DNA of 64,000 bases from Lunularia cruciata. Taxonomy: Eukaryota; Streptophyta; Marchantiopsida; Lunulariales; Lunulariaceae. A program made the translations under genes and the position numbers. The stretch's first letter is position 1. Every line of letters begins with the position of its first letter. The notes beneath the pieces are model-generated. The model ran no database searches. It worked only from the letters and a program-made list of their open reading frames with translations, and had not been told where the DNA came from. Below are positions 52,359-63,934 of the stretch, piece by piece. The DNA lies in contig OX419760.1 in NCBI GenBank assembly GCA_948567375.1, forward strand, positions 62,182,911 through 62,246,910, read 5' to 3'.

Positions 52359-55250
52359 TCAAGAATGAGGAACTTGAGATGGAGGGGGAGCAAGAAGAGA
52401 ATCTGGAACAAGCGGATCTTGGCCAAAATTGAGAAAGAAAGGAGAGAATCCGGTGCTTGCCTGTTTGGAATTGTTGTAGGCAAATTCGGTAGTGGCAAGA
52501 CATTCATCCCAATTGGTATGGTGGACATTGACAAAGGCACGCAACATATCCTCCAATGTACGATTTGCACGTTTGGTTTGTCCATCAGTTTGAGGATGAT
52601 AGGCCGTGGACAAAGCAAGCTTGGTGCCGAGTATTTGAAAGAGTGCTTGCCAAAACTTCCCGGTAAAGCGAGGATCACGGTCGGAGATGAGTACGCATGG
52701 CATTCCATAATGCTTGAAGACATTGTCGAAGTAGATTTGCCCTAAGGTGGGAGCATCCACGGTATCACAAGTTGGTGCCAAGTGGATTTTCTTACTAAGC
52801 TTATCCACAAACACCACGATGGCAGTGTGTCCTTGTTTTGTCTTTGGAAAGGATATGATGAGATCCAAGCTCACATGCTCCCAACGAGCTGATGGAACGG
52901 CAAGCGGTTGAAGGAGTCCACCCAGCTTCTGGTTGTTGGCCTTGTTACGTTGGCAGCTCTCACATGATCGGACAAATTCTCAAACATCTCGTGTCATGTT
53001 GGGCCACCACCATTGACGTTGGAGGGTACCCAAGGTCTTGTCCACACCCATGTGACCAGCAATGGGTAAATCATGGGCTTCTTGAAGGCGCACAAGTCAA
53101 AGATCACCTTTGGCTGGAATATAGATCTGGTCCGCATGGAATAGAAGGCCTTCCTTGAAGGAGAAGGTGTTATACTCCTTGTCACCTATTGTTAGCCGAC
53201 CATGTATCATTTGGAAGAAGGGATCTTGCTGTAGAGCTAACCAAAATTTGTTATAAATCTTGGGATCAATTGACACTGTTGTAATTGCTGCCGCGATGAG
53301 AGGAAGAGACTTCAAATCAAGTCATTGTGATAGAGCATCAGGGATGACATGGAACCGACCTGGTTTGTACTCAAGTTTGATGTCGAAAAATTGGAGTTGC
53401 TCTTCCCATCGTTGATGTCGACTCTTCATGTGCTCTAGGTGTAAGGTCTGCAACAATGGCTTGTGATCAGTTTGCATGATCACTTGTTTCCCCAAGAGAT
53501 AATGCCTCCATACCTTGGGGGCATATACCATTGCAAGTTGTTCCCGATCTCGAGTAGAGTAATTCCTTTCAGCTGTATTTAGTCGGCGAGACACAAAGGC
53601 TATAGGATGTAGTCCATCTGGAAATTCTTGTTGCAACACAGCTCTAATTGCAAAGTTAGAAGCATCAAAATCAAAAACACAAGGTAGTTGAGGATCATAT
53701 GGTTGAAGAATGGGTCTTGAAGACACCATATGCTTTAACTTTTGAAATGCTTCTTCATGCTTGGTGGTCCATTGGAAGCTCAAGTTCTTTCCCAAGAGGT
53801 CAGTCAATGGTGCAGCCACGTGAGCATAATAGTGGATGAACCGTCGGTAAAAAATGGCCAATCCATTGAATGCTCGTACTTCTGTAGCATCCTTCGGGGT
53901 AGGCCAATCAGTAATGGCCTTGATCTTCTCTTCTTCTATCTTGATCCCCTCTAATGAGATCTTATGACCCAAGAAGGTAACCTCCTTTTGCCAAAAAGCA
54001 CACTTTGACTTCTTACAATAAAATTTCCACTGTTGTAGTCGTCTTAGGACTTCTCGCACATGATTCCTGTGTTCTGCCTCTGTCCTACTATAGATTAAGA
54101 TATCATCTAAGAACACTACCACGGACTGATCCAATAGTCCCTCCAACACCCGATGCATCTGATCTATGAAGACTGCTGGAGCATTAGTGAGTCCGAAAGG
54201 TAGAACTCTCCACTCAAAATGTCCATACCTTGTGTGAAAGGCAGTCTTTTGCACGTCTTCTCCTTCAATAGGAATTTGCCAATAGCCGCTACAAAGATCT
54301 AGCTTGGAAAAGTAGCGTGCTCCACTTAATTGATCAAGCAGGTCATCAATCCGAGGCAAGGGATATGCATTCTTCACGGTTTGCTTATTGAGCCCACAGT
54401 AATCAATACAGAAACAAAGTCCTCCATCCTTCTTTGGAACAAATAGTACTAGTGCTCCCCACAGAGAGGTACTATATCGTATGAAATCCTTCTCCAACAA
54501 CTCTGTAAGTGTTGTTTACAACTCCTCCAACTCCTTTGGTGAGAGCCGATAGATTGGTCTACTCACTAGAGTACTCTCTGGCAATAACTCGATCTTGAAG
54601 GGCATAGCTCGATCAGAGGGTAATCCCTTTGGCAGATCATCCGGAAACACATCTGCAAACTCTTGAACTATCCGATCAACTGTTGCTTGATGCGGTACCT
54701 GGCCCTCCTCAGATTGTTCTTGTGCAATCGGCTTGATCCACACCGCAAATACAGACTTATCTTCCTCCAAAGCTTGCTCTATGCCTGCTTCATTAACAAA
54801 CTTCCCTTCTAGGAACTCATCTCTCTTCCAAGCTTGCTCCATGGTTGCCTTCTTGGCAAAGTTCCCATCTTGGGACTCATCTCCCTTCCAAATTTGCTCT
54901 ATGGCTACCTTCTCAACAAACTTCCCATCTTGGGACTGACTATTCTTAGATGTCTTACTCAAAGGTGCCAGATAACCTAATTGGAAATTCCTACCTTGGT
55001 GTTGTACTTGAATTTGACATCGGGTCCAATCAAATTGAACCTTATGACGTTCAAGCCAAGGTAGACCCAGAATGATATCATAGTGTAGAGGTGCCACTAC
55101 AAACCTCATACACTCCAAATACTCCTTCCCAATCTTGAAGGTAACAGGATGCAAGGTGCGGAATGCAAAACCTTTTCCACCATCCGCCATCATCAAACTA
55201 CTTCCAATCATTGGCTTGATAGGAATACCCAATTCCTTTGCTACTTGCAT
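52359..55250 (-). pseudogene. Z1 pol: protease end, RT, RNase H, integrase in one frame with four stops
   Basis: From 55250: protease end (MQVAKELGIPIKPMIG, VAPLHYDIILGLPWLERH); three 20-residue repeats (54754-54933); bridging region; a TAA at 54514-54516 where Z2 has CGA; RT with [44 protein letters not shown], and FLDDILIYS near 54093-54119; RNase H with [34 protein letters not shown] and TDHKPLL (53400-53700); stop at about 53320; integrase N-terminus with stops at about 53095 and 52985; zinc region HDLPIAGH...CESCQR; core SLDLIISFPKTKQGH, VLISDRDPRF, and RTLEDML (52359-52874). The protease active-site codons upstream (about 55280) are lost in a 10-base deletion. Fresh lesions at CpG-type codons suggest silencing followed by decay. 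Confidence 0.93.
54754..54933 (-). repeat. Three tandem 60-bp coding repeats in Z1 pol
   Basis: Units 54933-54874, 54873-54814 and 54813-54754 (minus strand) match the three units of Z2, encoding [20 protein letters not shown]-type 20-residue blocks between protease and RT. Confidence 0.92.
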
Positions 55251-55399
55251 AGATATGCAATTCTCTGAACTTCCAAAATCCTACAACCCTGATTAGATAT
55301 CATACCTTGCAAGTGAAGCAAACTTGCATAGGTCGAGCCTTCAATCCCATTGGAACTAATCAAGCTCCCAGTAGGCGGCTCAAAATCTCCTACTGGGAT

Positions 55400-56286
55400 T
55401 CTTTGTTTCCTTGATCATTCTTTTCCACAAACTCCATCTGGGCAACTTGTCGAGGTCGCCCATTCCTAAGTGGGCATTCAGCAATGCAATGTCCAACTTG
55501 GCGACAATAAAAGAAACCTCCATTTTGTCGTAATCTTTCTCTATTTGCTGTGCCAAGTGGTCTTCATTGGATAGCATCAATCTCCATTGGTACCGGTTCT
55601 TCCACTCGTGGTACTGGTAGGTTTTGTGTAGGTCGAGGTCAAGACCAAGTTGTCGCAACTAAGGAATCAAAACACTCAGCCAATTGCATGGCTTCTTCTA
55701 CGTTCTGTGGCTCTTGCATGGTCACCTCCAATCTGGTTCGTGACTTCAATCCTCGCACAAATTGATCCTGAACTTCACCTTCTTGGATATCTGGAATTTG
55801 CATGATGATATTTTGAAATTGTGTGATGTAGCTTCTCACTGAGCCAATCTACCTCAACTTCGCCAATTTATCTTGTGCAGCTCGGGTGGCATTTATAGTC
55901 TAAAATCGACCAAGTATTGCATCCTTGAGTTCTGCCCATGTCAAAATTGGTGTAACAATTTGTCATTCAGCTCTTTCTACTCAAAATCGCCACCAAAGTT
56001 TTGCCACACCATCCAACTGGCTAGAAGCCAAGAGAATTTGTTTCCACTCGTCTTGAAGATTGGTGGCTTCAAAGTAACGTTCATAGTCAAACACAAAATT
56101 CTCCACTGTGCCTGGAAGATTCTTGCCTTCAAACACCTTGGGTTTTGGAAATCGAATGCAATCTTCTCCATCTTGAACTGGCACTCTGTCTATCTGTTCT
56201 CGTCATTGCTGGTCCGTTCATCCAACAATCAAGTAAGATGCCATTTGTTGTTGCATTGCAAGGATAACATCCGGTATTGCCGCCAT
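55400..56286 (-). pseudogene. Z1 gag
   Basis: Start ATG 56286 (MAAIPDVILAMQQQ). A frameshift follows soon after. Open pieces are 55981-56184 (PKVFEGKNLPGTVENFVFDY, then SSQLDGVAKLWWRF) and 55639-55839 (YITQFQNIIMQIP, then FVRGLKSRTRLEV). The zinc knuckle near 55470-55510 reads F-Y-C-R-Q-V-G-H-C-I-A-E-C, with phenylalanine where the first cysteine belongs. The gag frame is closed by stops at about 55850 and 55980. Same role and layout as Z2 gag. Confidence 0.87.
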
Positions 56287-56536
56287 CACTATTACTCTAT
56301 TCCACTACCCTCAATTTATCTAGCTGATTAACACATAGATACAACACGTCCACCGTTCTCTCAACTGGAAGTATCAAGGGTTCCTCTGACACGGTGATCA
56401 TATGTAGAAAATCCTGCCCAAAGCATGAGGTGATGAATTGTGTGAAACAATGCTTTGGTAATATCTGGACATGAAAGTCCCAATGGTTTGGCGAAAGTGG
56501 ATTTGGTGGTCCATAAATTCCATCCATCCCATTCTT

Positions 56537-56548
56537 GCTCTGATACCA
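56537..56548 (-). other. Z1 primer-binding site, perfect initiator-Met type
   Basis: The minus strand reads TGGTATCAGAGC, one base inside the 5' LTR. Confidence 0.95.
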
Positions 56549-56653
56549 ATGTAAAAGACCGAATCCGAGGAGAGAAATAGGAGAATGGAACCTCACATTG
56601 GGACACTTGAATGAGAGAAAACTCCAAATGCCTAGCATGAGCTTTGGCTTTGG

Positions 56654-56661
56654 TATTTATA
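56654..56661 (-). promoter_or_regulatory. TATA box of Z1 5' LTR
   Basis: TATAAATA on the minus strand; the same box is found in Z2 (26497-26504), Z5 and Z-A. Confidence 0.7.
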
Positions 56662-56803
56662 GGTAGCATACAAGGCCCTTGAGAAGCTTCTCAAGAAGCT
56701 TCCTCAAGCCGCTTTCTTAGAGTGCAAGCCAAGTTAACTAGGAAGCTTCTTGGGAAGCTTCCTTCTGGAAGCCGCCTACTTGGCGTGCAAGCTAAGCTAG
56801 TTG

Positions 56804-56816
56804 GAAGCTTCTAGAA
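56804..56816 (-). promoter_or_regulatory. Three-unit heat-shock element, Z1 5' LTR
   Basis: GAAGCTTCTAGAA; the fourth unit present in the 3' LTR is lost here by a deletion. Confidence 0.6.
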
Positions 56817-56878
56817 GCTATTTACTTAAGGTGCAAGCTAAGTTAACCAGGAAGCTTCCCAAGAAGCTTCCTAGATAC

Positions 56879-56891
56879 TTCCGGAATATTC
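56879..56891 (-). promoter_or_regulatory. Heat-shock-element core, Z1 5' LTR
   Basis: TTCCGGAATATTC, identical to the core in the Z1 3' LTR. Confidence 0.6.
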
Positions 56892-56966
56892 TAGGCTATA
56901 TTGTCTTATGTGCTACTTTGTGAGCCCGACTGACTTTGTCGCTAAACTCCATATTGTTACAAATAG

Positions 56967-59431
56967 GCTAAGTGTGCCACCTGATGTAGAGAGACTTGCC
57001 TCAAAATCTTATCTCTCTCCACATACAAGTACCTCTATACTTGTATACCTACCTATAATATTGTAGCTAGTCTAATGCTAATTGTACCAAACAACTCCAA
57101 TACGCATACTCCCTCTATTGGATACTACCAAGCAATGAATGTAATATCCAAAGGTGAAGAGGTAATAGACTCTAGAGGGTAATCCTCACTCTACAATTTG
57201 GGTATTACAAAGGCTCCACTCCAAGCTTGTTGCACCAATTGATCTCCATGTTGCTACAATGCCTCCTTATAACTCCACAATGGAACATCTAAGGTAGATG
57301 GAATGATCTCACTTGTACTCAAAATTTGAGTGATCTACTATGGTATTGGAGTATCCTCTACATAAGCATTCTCCTCCAATAAGTCACCAGGCCAAGTAAT
57401 TGAGCCACTAAAAGCTAAAACTAATGCGATGGTCCTTGACTTTAGTGAGCCAAAACTACCATTCCTAAAGCATATTGGTAGGCAACATACCTATCTATCA
57501 CCTGACTGCCAACTTGGTCTAAAGGAAGGTATCTCCTCCCAATAGTCAATATTGAAACCCATGGAGTAAAACACTACTCCACCAACTAGCACATCATATG
57601 ACTCTACTATATCACTATCACTATGGCTTGAGCTCTCACCATAGAGCAATCAATCAGATGACTAGGCTGAATTTGGACAATGAGCTCTCCACATATGATG
57701 TATTATGTGGAACCATCCCCTAGAGATGTATGAATATGAAATAGACACCTCTTCACATTGGTCTTTTGTAATTCAAGATTGACAAATATAGCCTTCCCCA
57801 ACATAAGAGGTTGCACACTAGAGTCGAATAAGACCTTTTGTGGTGTATAGACCTTCCTTGAAGGTTCCACCAAACAAAAAATCCCCCTCAAGTTATCCTA
57901 TAAGACAACTCAAATGTGAACCAAGCTTGCTCAAAGGTAGGTCTAATTGATAACTCTTCCAATCTAGTTGCTATTGCCTACAAGAAACCATTGATTGTTG
58001 AGCAGAACCCATGCTCCTCAACCAAGTCAGCTCTATTATCAGCCACTTTTGCTCTAATCCTAGGAACCTCATCATCCCTACTCTCACAAAGTGTGGTAGC
58101 TAATCAAAACACAAGAGTTGGATCAATTCCCAATGTAAACATCTCATTGGTTGAGATTAAAAGGAAGTGCATAATCAATTGGGCCACCTCCAACATCATG
58201 CTAGGCTCAACCTATGTAGTGGAAGGTGGATGACTAGCATATAGTCTATCATGCACTCCATCACCACCTACCACACATGCACTAGGACATCTAAGAGACA
58301 TGGATGTTGTATGTAGTGCATCAAAGAGTGTGAAAGATAAGGGGAGTTTGACCTATCTACCAACTTCTCTTCTTTGTAGGTCCAACTCCATTGATGCTCC
58401 TCTAGGCTTAGGAGCACATATTGCACTCCTTCATTTTGGCAGATGCATCTACTTGTTCTACTCCACACATAAAGTCCAAGATGTCTCTTTCACCAACATA
58501 AGAGGTGGAAGCCTCAACACCCAAATTTGATCTCCTTTGAGCTATGGCCATGCTAGCCAATCTGTACTGCAATTGCTCAATCTGAGTAGCCATGGCTGTG
58601 TCAAAATCAAGGGCAAGTACTACATCCCTGCAAGGTGTGGATCCTCCACTTCCACCTCTACCACCACCTCTATGATCTAGAGCTCCTCTACCACTTGCCA
58701 TAATAGCCCTACCACTCCGTAACTCTAGATGAAGGTCAAAGCATCATCTACTAGTGGGACCAAATCTGTGGCAATGGTCACATTGTCTTTGTGTTGGTTG
58801 TGATGCACCAATGATATCATGTTTGGTGCCTTGAGTGCACTCTTTCTTGTGGTGAGATCCACCATAAGTCCAAAAAGCAAGACCATTACTCATTGGCTGC
58901 TATTGCCCTAAAAATGAATGTAAAGGTCTAGCTACACTAGGCCCTCTACTTGCTCCATAGGATCTAGGCTATCCACTCTATTCTCAAAAGCCAACATGGT
59001 GTGGTGCACTCTATTGCACTTGAGAAGAAATAACAATTGTAGATGAGGCCTCCTTACCAAATCTAAATGTCACCACTCTCTCCTCCACCATGTTAAGCTC
59101 AATGCGCTTAGCCAAACTAAAGATCACTACCAAAGTAGGTGAAGTAGCATGTAACAATATAACATAACGTACTCTACATTGCAACTCTTTGTCTAGAAAC
59201 TCATACCAAAATTGGACTGCCAAAGCCTTAGTAACTACCTAGGTGAAATTGATCAGCCATCTCATGCAAGTGTATGCCTCATGTAGGCTCTTTCTATCCT
59301 TCTATTGGAGCTCTTGCAAGCTCCTTAGCTTATCAATCCGTACTTTGTGTTAGTTTTTCCTCAAGCACTAGAAGAACTCCACCATGGGTTAAATCCCAAT
59401 ATTGCACCTTCTTCCAGAGTGATACTCTCAC
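56967..59431 (-). pseudogene. Y2 protease and gag (right part of Y2)
   Basis: Collinear with Y1 21800-24240. Protease block at 57703-57891: TPQKVLFDSSVQPLMLGKAI, with D-S-S as the likely active-site triplet. Gag pieces: the Gly/Arg-rich MASGRGALDHRGGGRGG with the helical QIEQLQYRLASMAIAQRRS (58408-58701), a CDHCHRFGPTSR-type and a CGSDHHRREC-type zinc knuckle (58740-58870), and WYEFLDKELQCRVRYVILLH with SLAKRIELNMVEERVV (59011-59223). The gag N-terminus is cut by the W1 LTR at 59432. Stops prevent translation. Confidence 0.7.
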
Positions 59432-60190
59432 TGTAATACCAAGAGCTAGATGTATGACCTAGAGATGAAATTTGGGTTGGTAACATCTAGGAGGATGTTA
59501 CACATGATGGACTAAGTAGATCAGGCAGAGATATCACCAAAGAGTACTTCTACTAATAGGTCAAAACCAAAACATGCTTGAAGACTTTATAATCAATAGC
59601 TAGACATATCATCTAAAGGTAGAATTTGGGTTTGTGACATTTAGAAGGATGGTACACATGATAAATGAAGCAGATCTTGTAGAGGTATCACCAAAAGAGC
59701 ACTTCTATTAATAGGGCAGAAACCAAAATAGGCCTGAACTTCATACACAATTTCAGAGGCCTAAACCGATGAATTAGACCTTAAAAATGTGCAAATTCCC
59801 CCCCCCCCCCCCAAATGGATGAAAGGTTGGCCTTCCCTCTCCCTTGGTTTATCTTATCGAGAGCTTTCCAACAATATCTCACCCATGTGATCCTAAGATT
59901 CCTACAAGAAGATTCCCTAAAAGATTTCTTTTGGTCAAAGCCTATTTGACCAACTAGATAGGACTAGGATCAACATGTCACCCATCCAAGCAAGTAATCT
60001 AAGGGTGGAACTCATTGACATGTCACCTATCTATGTACCTAATCCTATGGTAGAGCATCCTTGGAGGAGAGCTTCTTTGGTTGTATAATAAACAAAAGGT
60101 GCTCCCTTGGGGCACTAAAGTTTGAAGGTGAAACTTATGTTTTCTCTTCTACAAAACCTTTGTTTTCTTTGCTATCCTCGGAATATTACA
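59432..60190 (+). repeat. W1 5' LTR
   Basis: Starts TGTAATACCAAGAGC and ends GGAATATTACA; homologous to 2590-3171, 6171-6777 and 42527-43251. A run of 15 C lies at 59798-59812. Within it, 59432-59520 and 59591-59690 repeat the same block in tandem, which makes this LTR longer than the W0 LTRs. Confidence 0.88.
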
Positions 60191-60191
60191 A

Positions 60192-60203
60192 TAGTTTCAG
60201 AAC
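60192..60203 (+). other. W1 primer-binding site, degenerate
   Basis: TAGTTTCAGAAC, nine of twelve bases identical to TGGTATCAGAGC, in the standard position after the LTR. Confidence 0.6.
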
Positions 60204-61800
60204 AAATGTTTCAATCCAAGAGAGTGGATCACCCATCTTGGAAGAACATAGGCTACTAAGACTGAATAATTTTGGGGAGAAAAATTGTAGAGTAATTGAT
60301 AGGTTGGGAGAGTTTTAGAGAGAGGATGGGATAGAGGCTCATGGAGGACAATTTTTGGCACCCTAGTTTCCATTCTTGAATCCATTTCACATCAAGATCA
60401 TGTACATCCAATGAGAACAAGTGAGGGTTTATCTCATTTACTATTTTGGAGCGAGTTCATGGAGACAGTGATGAACTCACCAAACTTGATGATTCTACTT
60501 GTAGTGATTTATAATAGAGAGTGGGATTTGAAAATCTACATTTTGTTGTGATGGATTTGGATGTCTCAAATCTTCTCCCTTTCAGCACTCAAGTAGAAAT
60601 TTGTTACGTAGTTAGACCAAAAGTGATGTTTAGGGATTTTGTAGTTAGGAATTTTGTAGTTAGGAATAGTATCAAAGAGTGATATGTTCCAAAGTCCCAA
60701 TACTTTGTGCACCCTTCTGAGGTGATCATATTAACTATCTATTGATGTAGGAAGGAGTGAGTGACCGGTTGTAGGAACCATGGATCTGTAGTTGCAAGAA
60801 TTGATGCAAGGAATACAAGGGATGTTGAACAAGTTTTGGGAGATCAAGATGACCATGGAAGCATTTACAAAATCAAGTACAAACCTTCAAGAATGATCAA
60901 ACAATGCAGGAAGGAGAACCATCTCAAAGCCCAATACCTATGATTGAAGTACTTGGAGAGGCATCCATGCCTATGACATCAAACCAATGATGAAGCCACA
61001 TTGTTACTACAGATGAAGAAGACTTGAAATATCAAGCCTTACAAGGGGCAACGTGCTATAGGAGTAGAGAATTGGATCTCAAGAATGAATCAATACTTCT
61101 TATTTTTCTTGATGGAGATCATTGAGCGTGTTGTAGGTATGTTTGCATATGGCTACTTGACCCTCATAAAGCTCTCACATGGTACAATGCTTGAGAATGG
61201 TCAATGTTGGCAGAAAGAAGGGAGGTCACGTGGACAACAATGCAAGAAGGACTTCTAAAGAATTTCCAATCTGTGGATTTTGTGCATATGGCCCAAATTA
61301 GACTATGGGGATTGAAACAAAAGAATAGCGTACAAGAGTACGTGGAAGCAATTTTGGATCTACAAGTTGCAATAACCAACATGAGTCCAACAGAGGCTCT
61401 AGATAATTTCAGACAAGGGTTGAAGGACTGGATTTGCCAAGAAGTATTGGTACAAAATCCTCGTATTGTATTTGAAGCCATTACTTGTGCTCAAAAAATA
61501 GCATGGGCACTTGAAGGAGGTGAAGGAGTAGTTCTATCTCAACATTATCAGGCAAAATGCCACACGTGGGTGGACCAACACCTATGGAATTGGCAACCTT
61601 TGGTTTTGATATAGAGGAGTACAACTGCTTCAAGGAGAGTGGAGATGGGTGGAAGAATGGAAAGATGGAGTCCCACGAGGAGAAGGAACTTAAGGAGAGC
61701 AACATTGTTGCTATAATTGTGGCCATATTGGGTACATATCCATCAATTGTTGTGCTCATCTCCCTAGAGGCCCTTGGCCTTCATACATGCAATCTTTGAA
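60204..61800 (+). pseudogene. W1 leader and gag
   Basis: Leader to about 60740, then a decayed N-terminus. The gag core is open at 61204-61614: TWTTMQEGLLKNFQSVDFVH, LRL-type KQKNSVQEYVEAILDLQVAI, ALDNFRQGLKDWICQEVL, and ITCAQKIAWALEGG. A frameshift near 61560 leads to DIEEYNCFKESGDGWKNGK and the charged HEEKELKES stretch. The zinc knuckle follows near 61697-61740 as CYNCGHIGYISINC, with tyrosine replacing the knuckle histidine. Gag would form particles. A stop at 61615 and the shift show it is dead. Confidence 0.8.
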
Positions 61801-61990
61801 CAACATTGAGCAATGCATTGAAGAAGAGGATGCAAAAATCACCAATAAAGGTACCTTGTAGCCTTAGCTCAATAAGGAAGTGGACAAGCAAGGGGAGGAC
61901 CAGACTTGTTGATTTGAAAAGTACTTTTCCAAGGTTCTATTGTTGATTTGAACCTTTAGCAACACCACTTGGCAAGGAGAAGAAGTAGAC

Positions 61991-62400
61991 ATGGGGAACC
62001 ACACAAAGCTAGCCTTTCAAGAATTGAAAGATGCCTTGCTACATGCACTAATCTTGAAATGGTATGACCCAAAATGTCCATTCAAATTAGCTACCAATGC
62101 ATCAAGTGTAGCAATAGGAGCAATCCTACAAAAGAAGTGGCATGATAGGTGGTATCCAATTGCATACTTCTCGCAAAAGTTATTATTGGTAAAATGCAAT
62201 CATCACACCATAGAGTGAGAAGAGCTCGCCATTGTCCTCACAACCAAGCATTGGAAGCACTATCTTAGTGAGAAGGCATTTATAGTGGAGATAGACCACA
62301 AACCTCTAGTCTACCTCAAGACACAAAAAGATCTATCTCATCACCAGATTTGGTGAGTGGTGACAATGATTCAACATGACAATCATCTATGTGGAGGCAA
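61991..62400 (+). pseudogene. W1 RNase H region (RT absent)
   Basis: Begins HTKLAFQELKDALLHA, the RT-RNase H connection, then KLATNASSVAIGAILQKKW, YPIAYFSQKLLLVKCNHHTI, a TGA at 62216, and EELAIVLTTKHWKHYLSEKAF with IDHKPLVYLKTQ. This is the usual order of gypsy RNase H. The sequence before 61980 does not contain the RT palm. The CTCAAGACA site at about 62308 is the uninterrupted counterpart of the X0 insertion point. Confidence 0.82.
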
Positions 62401-63720
62401 GAAGCAACTTGCAAATGCATCCACCCAAATGCCGATGGCAAAAAATTTGGTGGTAGAGGTCAAGATGAACCCTGAATTTTGGCCAAAGATTCTAGCTACA
62501 ATAAAAATAGATCCATAGATTATAGGAGCTCAGTCATCCAAAGGCATCACCAACAACCAAGGACTCACTTTTTGTGATGGTAAATTATGGATCCCAAATG
62601 CCCCAAAATTATGCACCATCATCTTAGCTGAATGTCATGATTCTACCATTGCAGGTCATGTTGAAGTGGACAAGACCTTGGATGCAGTCCAACGCCATTA
62701 CTATTGGCCCAAGATGAGTAACAATGTGATAGAATATGTTTGGAGCTACCTACTTTGTCAATAGAACAAAGCCTCTAATCAAGTTCCTACATGACTCTTG
62801 CAACGCCTTCCTACTCCTATGCAACGTTAGGAATAGATGAGTATGGTTCTAGTCTGTAAATTGCCCAAGACCACCTCAAGGTTTGACTCCATTTTAGTAT
62901 TTGTTGACCAACTCAAAAAAATTGATTCATGTACGACTTACCACCGAGGATACGATAGCTCCACAACTAGCTCAATTGTACTTAGATGCATTCTTCTCTC
63001 ACCATGGTTTGTCTCGAGTGCTCATCACCAATAGAGGCACTCAATTTACTAGTCTATTTTGGAGAACACTCTTTGGTTTCTTCAAAACCAAATTGGCTAT
63101 GTCCATGGCTTACATCCACAGACCAATGGTGAAATAGAGCGAGCTAATCTCACTATTGAAGATATGCTTTGAGGCTTCACCTTAGATGAGCAAGACAGGT
63201 GGGACACTTTACTTCCATTGGTAGAATTTGCCCACAACAATTCAATAAATGCCTCCACCCAAGTCACACCATTCTTCTTCATGTATGGCAAGCATCCTTC
63301 CACACCTTTGAGCTTGATGAAGATCTGTCTGGTGACTACCAAGGTTGATGTTGTCAACTCTTTTGTTTCAAGAATCCAACAAGGCGTAGAGAATGCTAAA
63401 AATAGGTTATAGATTGCCAAAAATTGACAGAAGTAGTATGTTATGCACACTGTAGGCACATGGAGTTCCAGGTGGGAGATCAAGTTTGGTTGTCAACAAC
63501 CAACCTCACATTAGTTAGCCCTTGCAAGCTTAGACCTCATTTTATTGGGCATTTTCCCATTCTTTGTCAAATTGGTGGTATGGCCTATCACCTCAAGCTC
63601 CCCCTACACATGAAGATCCATCCAGTGTTCCATGTCTCCCTAGTATGTAGATATGTGCTCCAACTAGGCCATTGTCCCTCCATACAAGACATTTGACCTT
63701 GCCCGACACTCATTGATGGC
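62401..63720 (+). pseudogene. W1 integrase
   Basis: Zinc-binding region HDSTIAGHVEVDKTLDAV, HYYWPKMSNNV and a decayed Cys pair near 62750. Core: LPKTTSRFDSILVFVDQLK, then the second aspartate block with LITNRGTQFTSLFWRTLFG, where DRG is replaced by NRG, so a catalytic residue is missing. The glutamate block is ANLTIEDML near 63140-63165, followed by VEFAHNNSINASTQVTPFF (63218-63300), FQVGDQVWLSTTNLTL and HPVFHVSL. Stops and shifts at about 62762, 63135 and 63411. Integrase activity is lost. Confidence 0.85.
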
Positions 63721-63894
63721 ATGGAGGAATACGAAGTGGAACGCATTCTCCAAAAATGCATCCATGGTACTCGTTACCCACATGTGGAATATCTCATACA
63801 ATGGAAAGGTTACCCACTATATGAGGCGATATGGGAGCAAACTGCCCACTTGTACCACACACCGGTGTTAGTGAAATCTTTTGAGCAACAATAG
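63721..63894 (+). pseudogene. W1 chromodomain
   Basis: The frame is open for 57 codons: MEEYEVERILQKC, then YPHVEYLIQWKGYPLYEAIW with the aromatic cage residues of a chromodomain, ending VLVKSFEQQ and TAG at 63892-63894. It forms the C-terminus of the integrase in this family. It is the best preserved chromodomain in the window; the upstream integrase is broken, so it is not expressed as part of an active enzyme. Confidence 0.88.
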
Positions 63895-63934
63895 CTTTGC
63901 AACAAAGATATTGCATCTTAAAAGGAGGTAGGTT

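Larger units (their letters stand above)
51358..56961 (-). mobile_element. Z1: best preserved family Z retrotransposon, 5604 bp, target duplication AATAG
   Basis: LTRs at 51358-51783 (3') and 56550-56961 (5') in minus orientation, with perfect AATAG duplications (51353-51357, 56962-56966). Excising it restores Y2 in line with Y1 near 21785. The primer-binding site is perfect and the polypurine tract is intact. The order is gag, protease, RT, RNase H, integrase, chromodomain. Pol is one frame from 55250 to 52359 broken by only four stop codons, so this is the youngest complete Z insertion here. It still cannot make a full polyprotein. Confidence 0.96.
56550..56961 (-). repeat. Z1 5' LTR
   Basis: 412 bp. 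TATA box (TATAAATA on the minus strand) at 56654-56661. Heat-shock-element units at 56804-56816 and 56879-56891 lie upstream of it in transcription direction. It ends TGTTACA on the plus strand, followed by AATAG. Confidence 0.95.
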
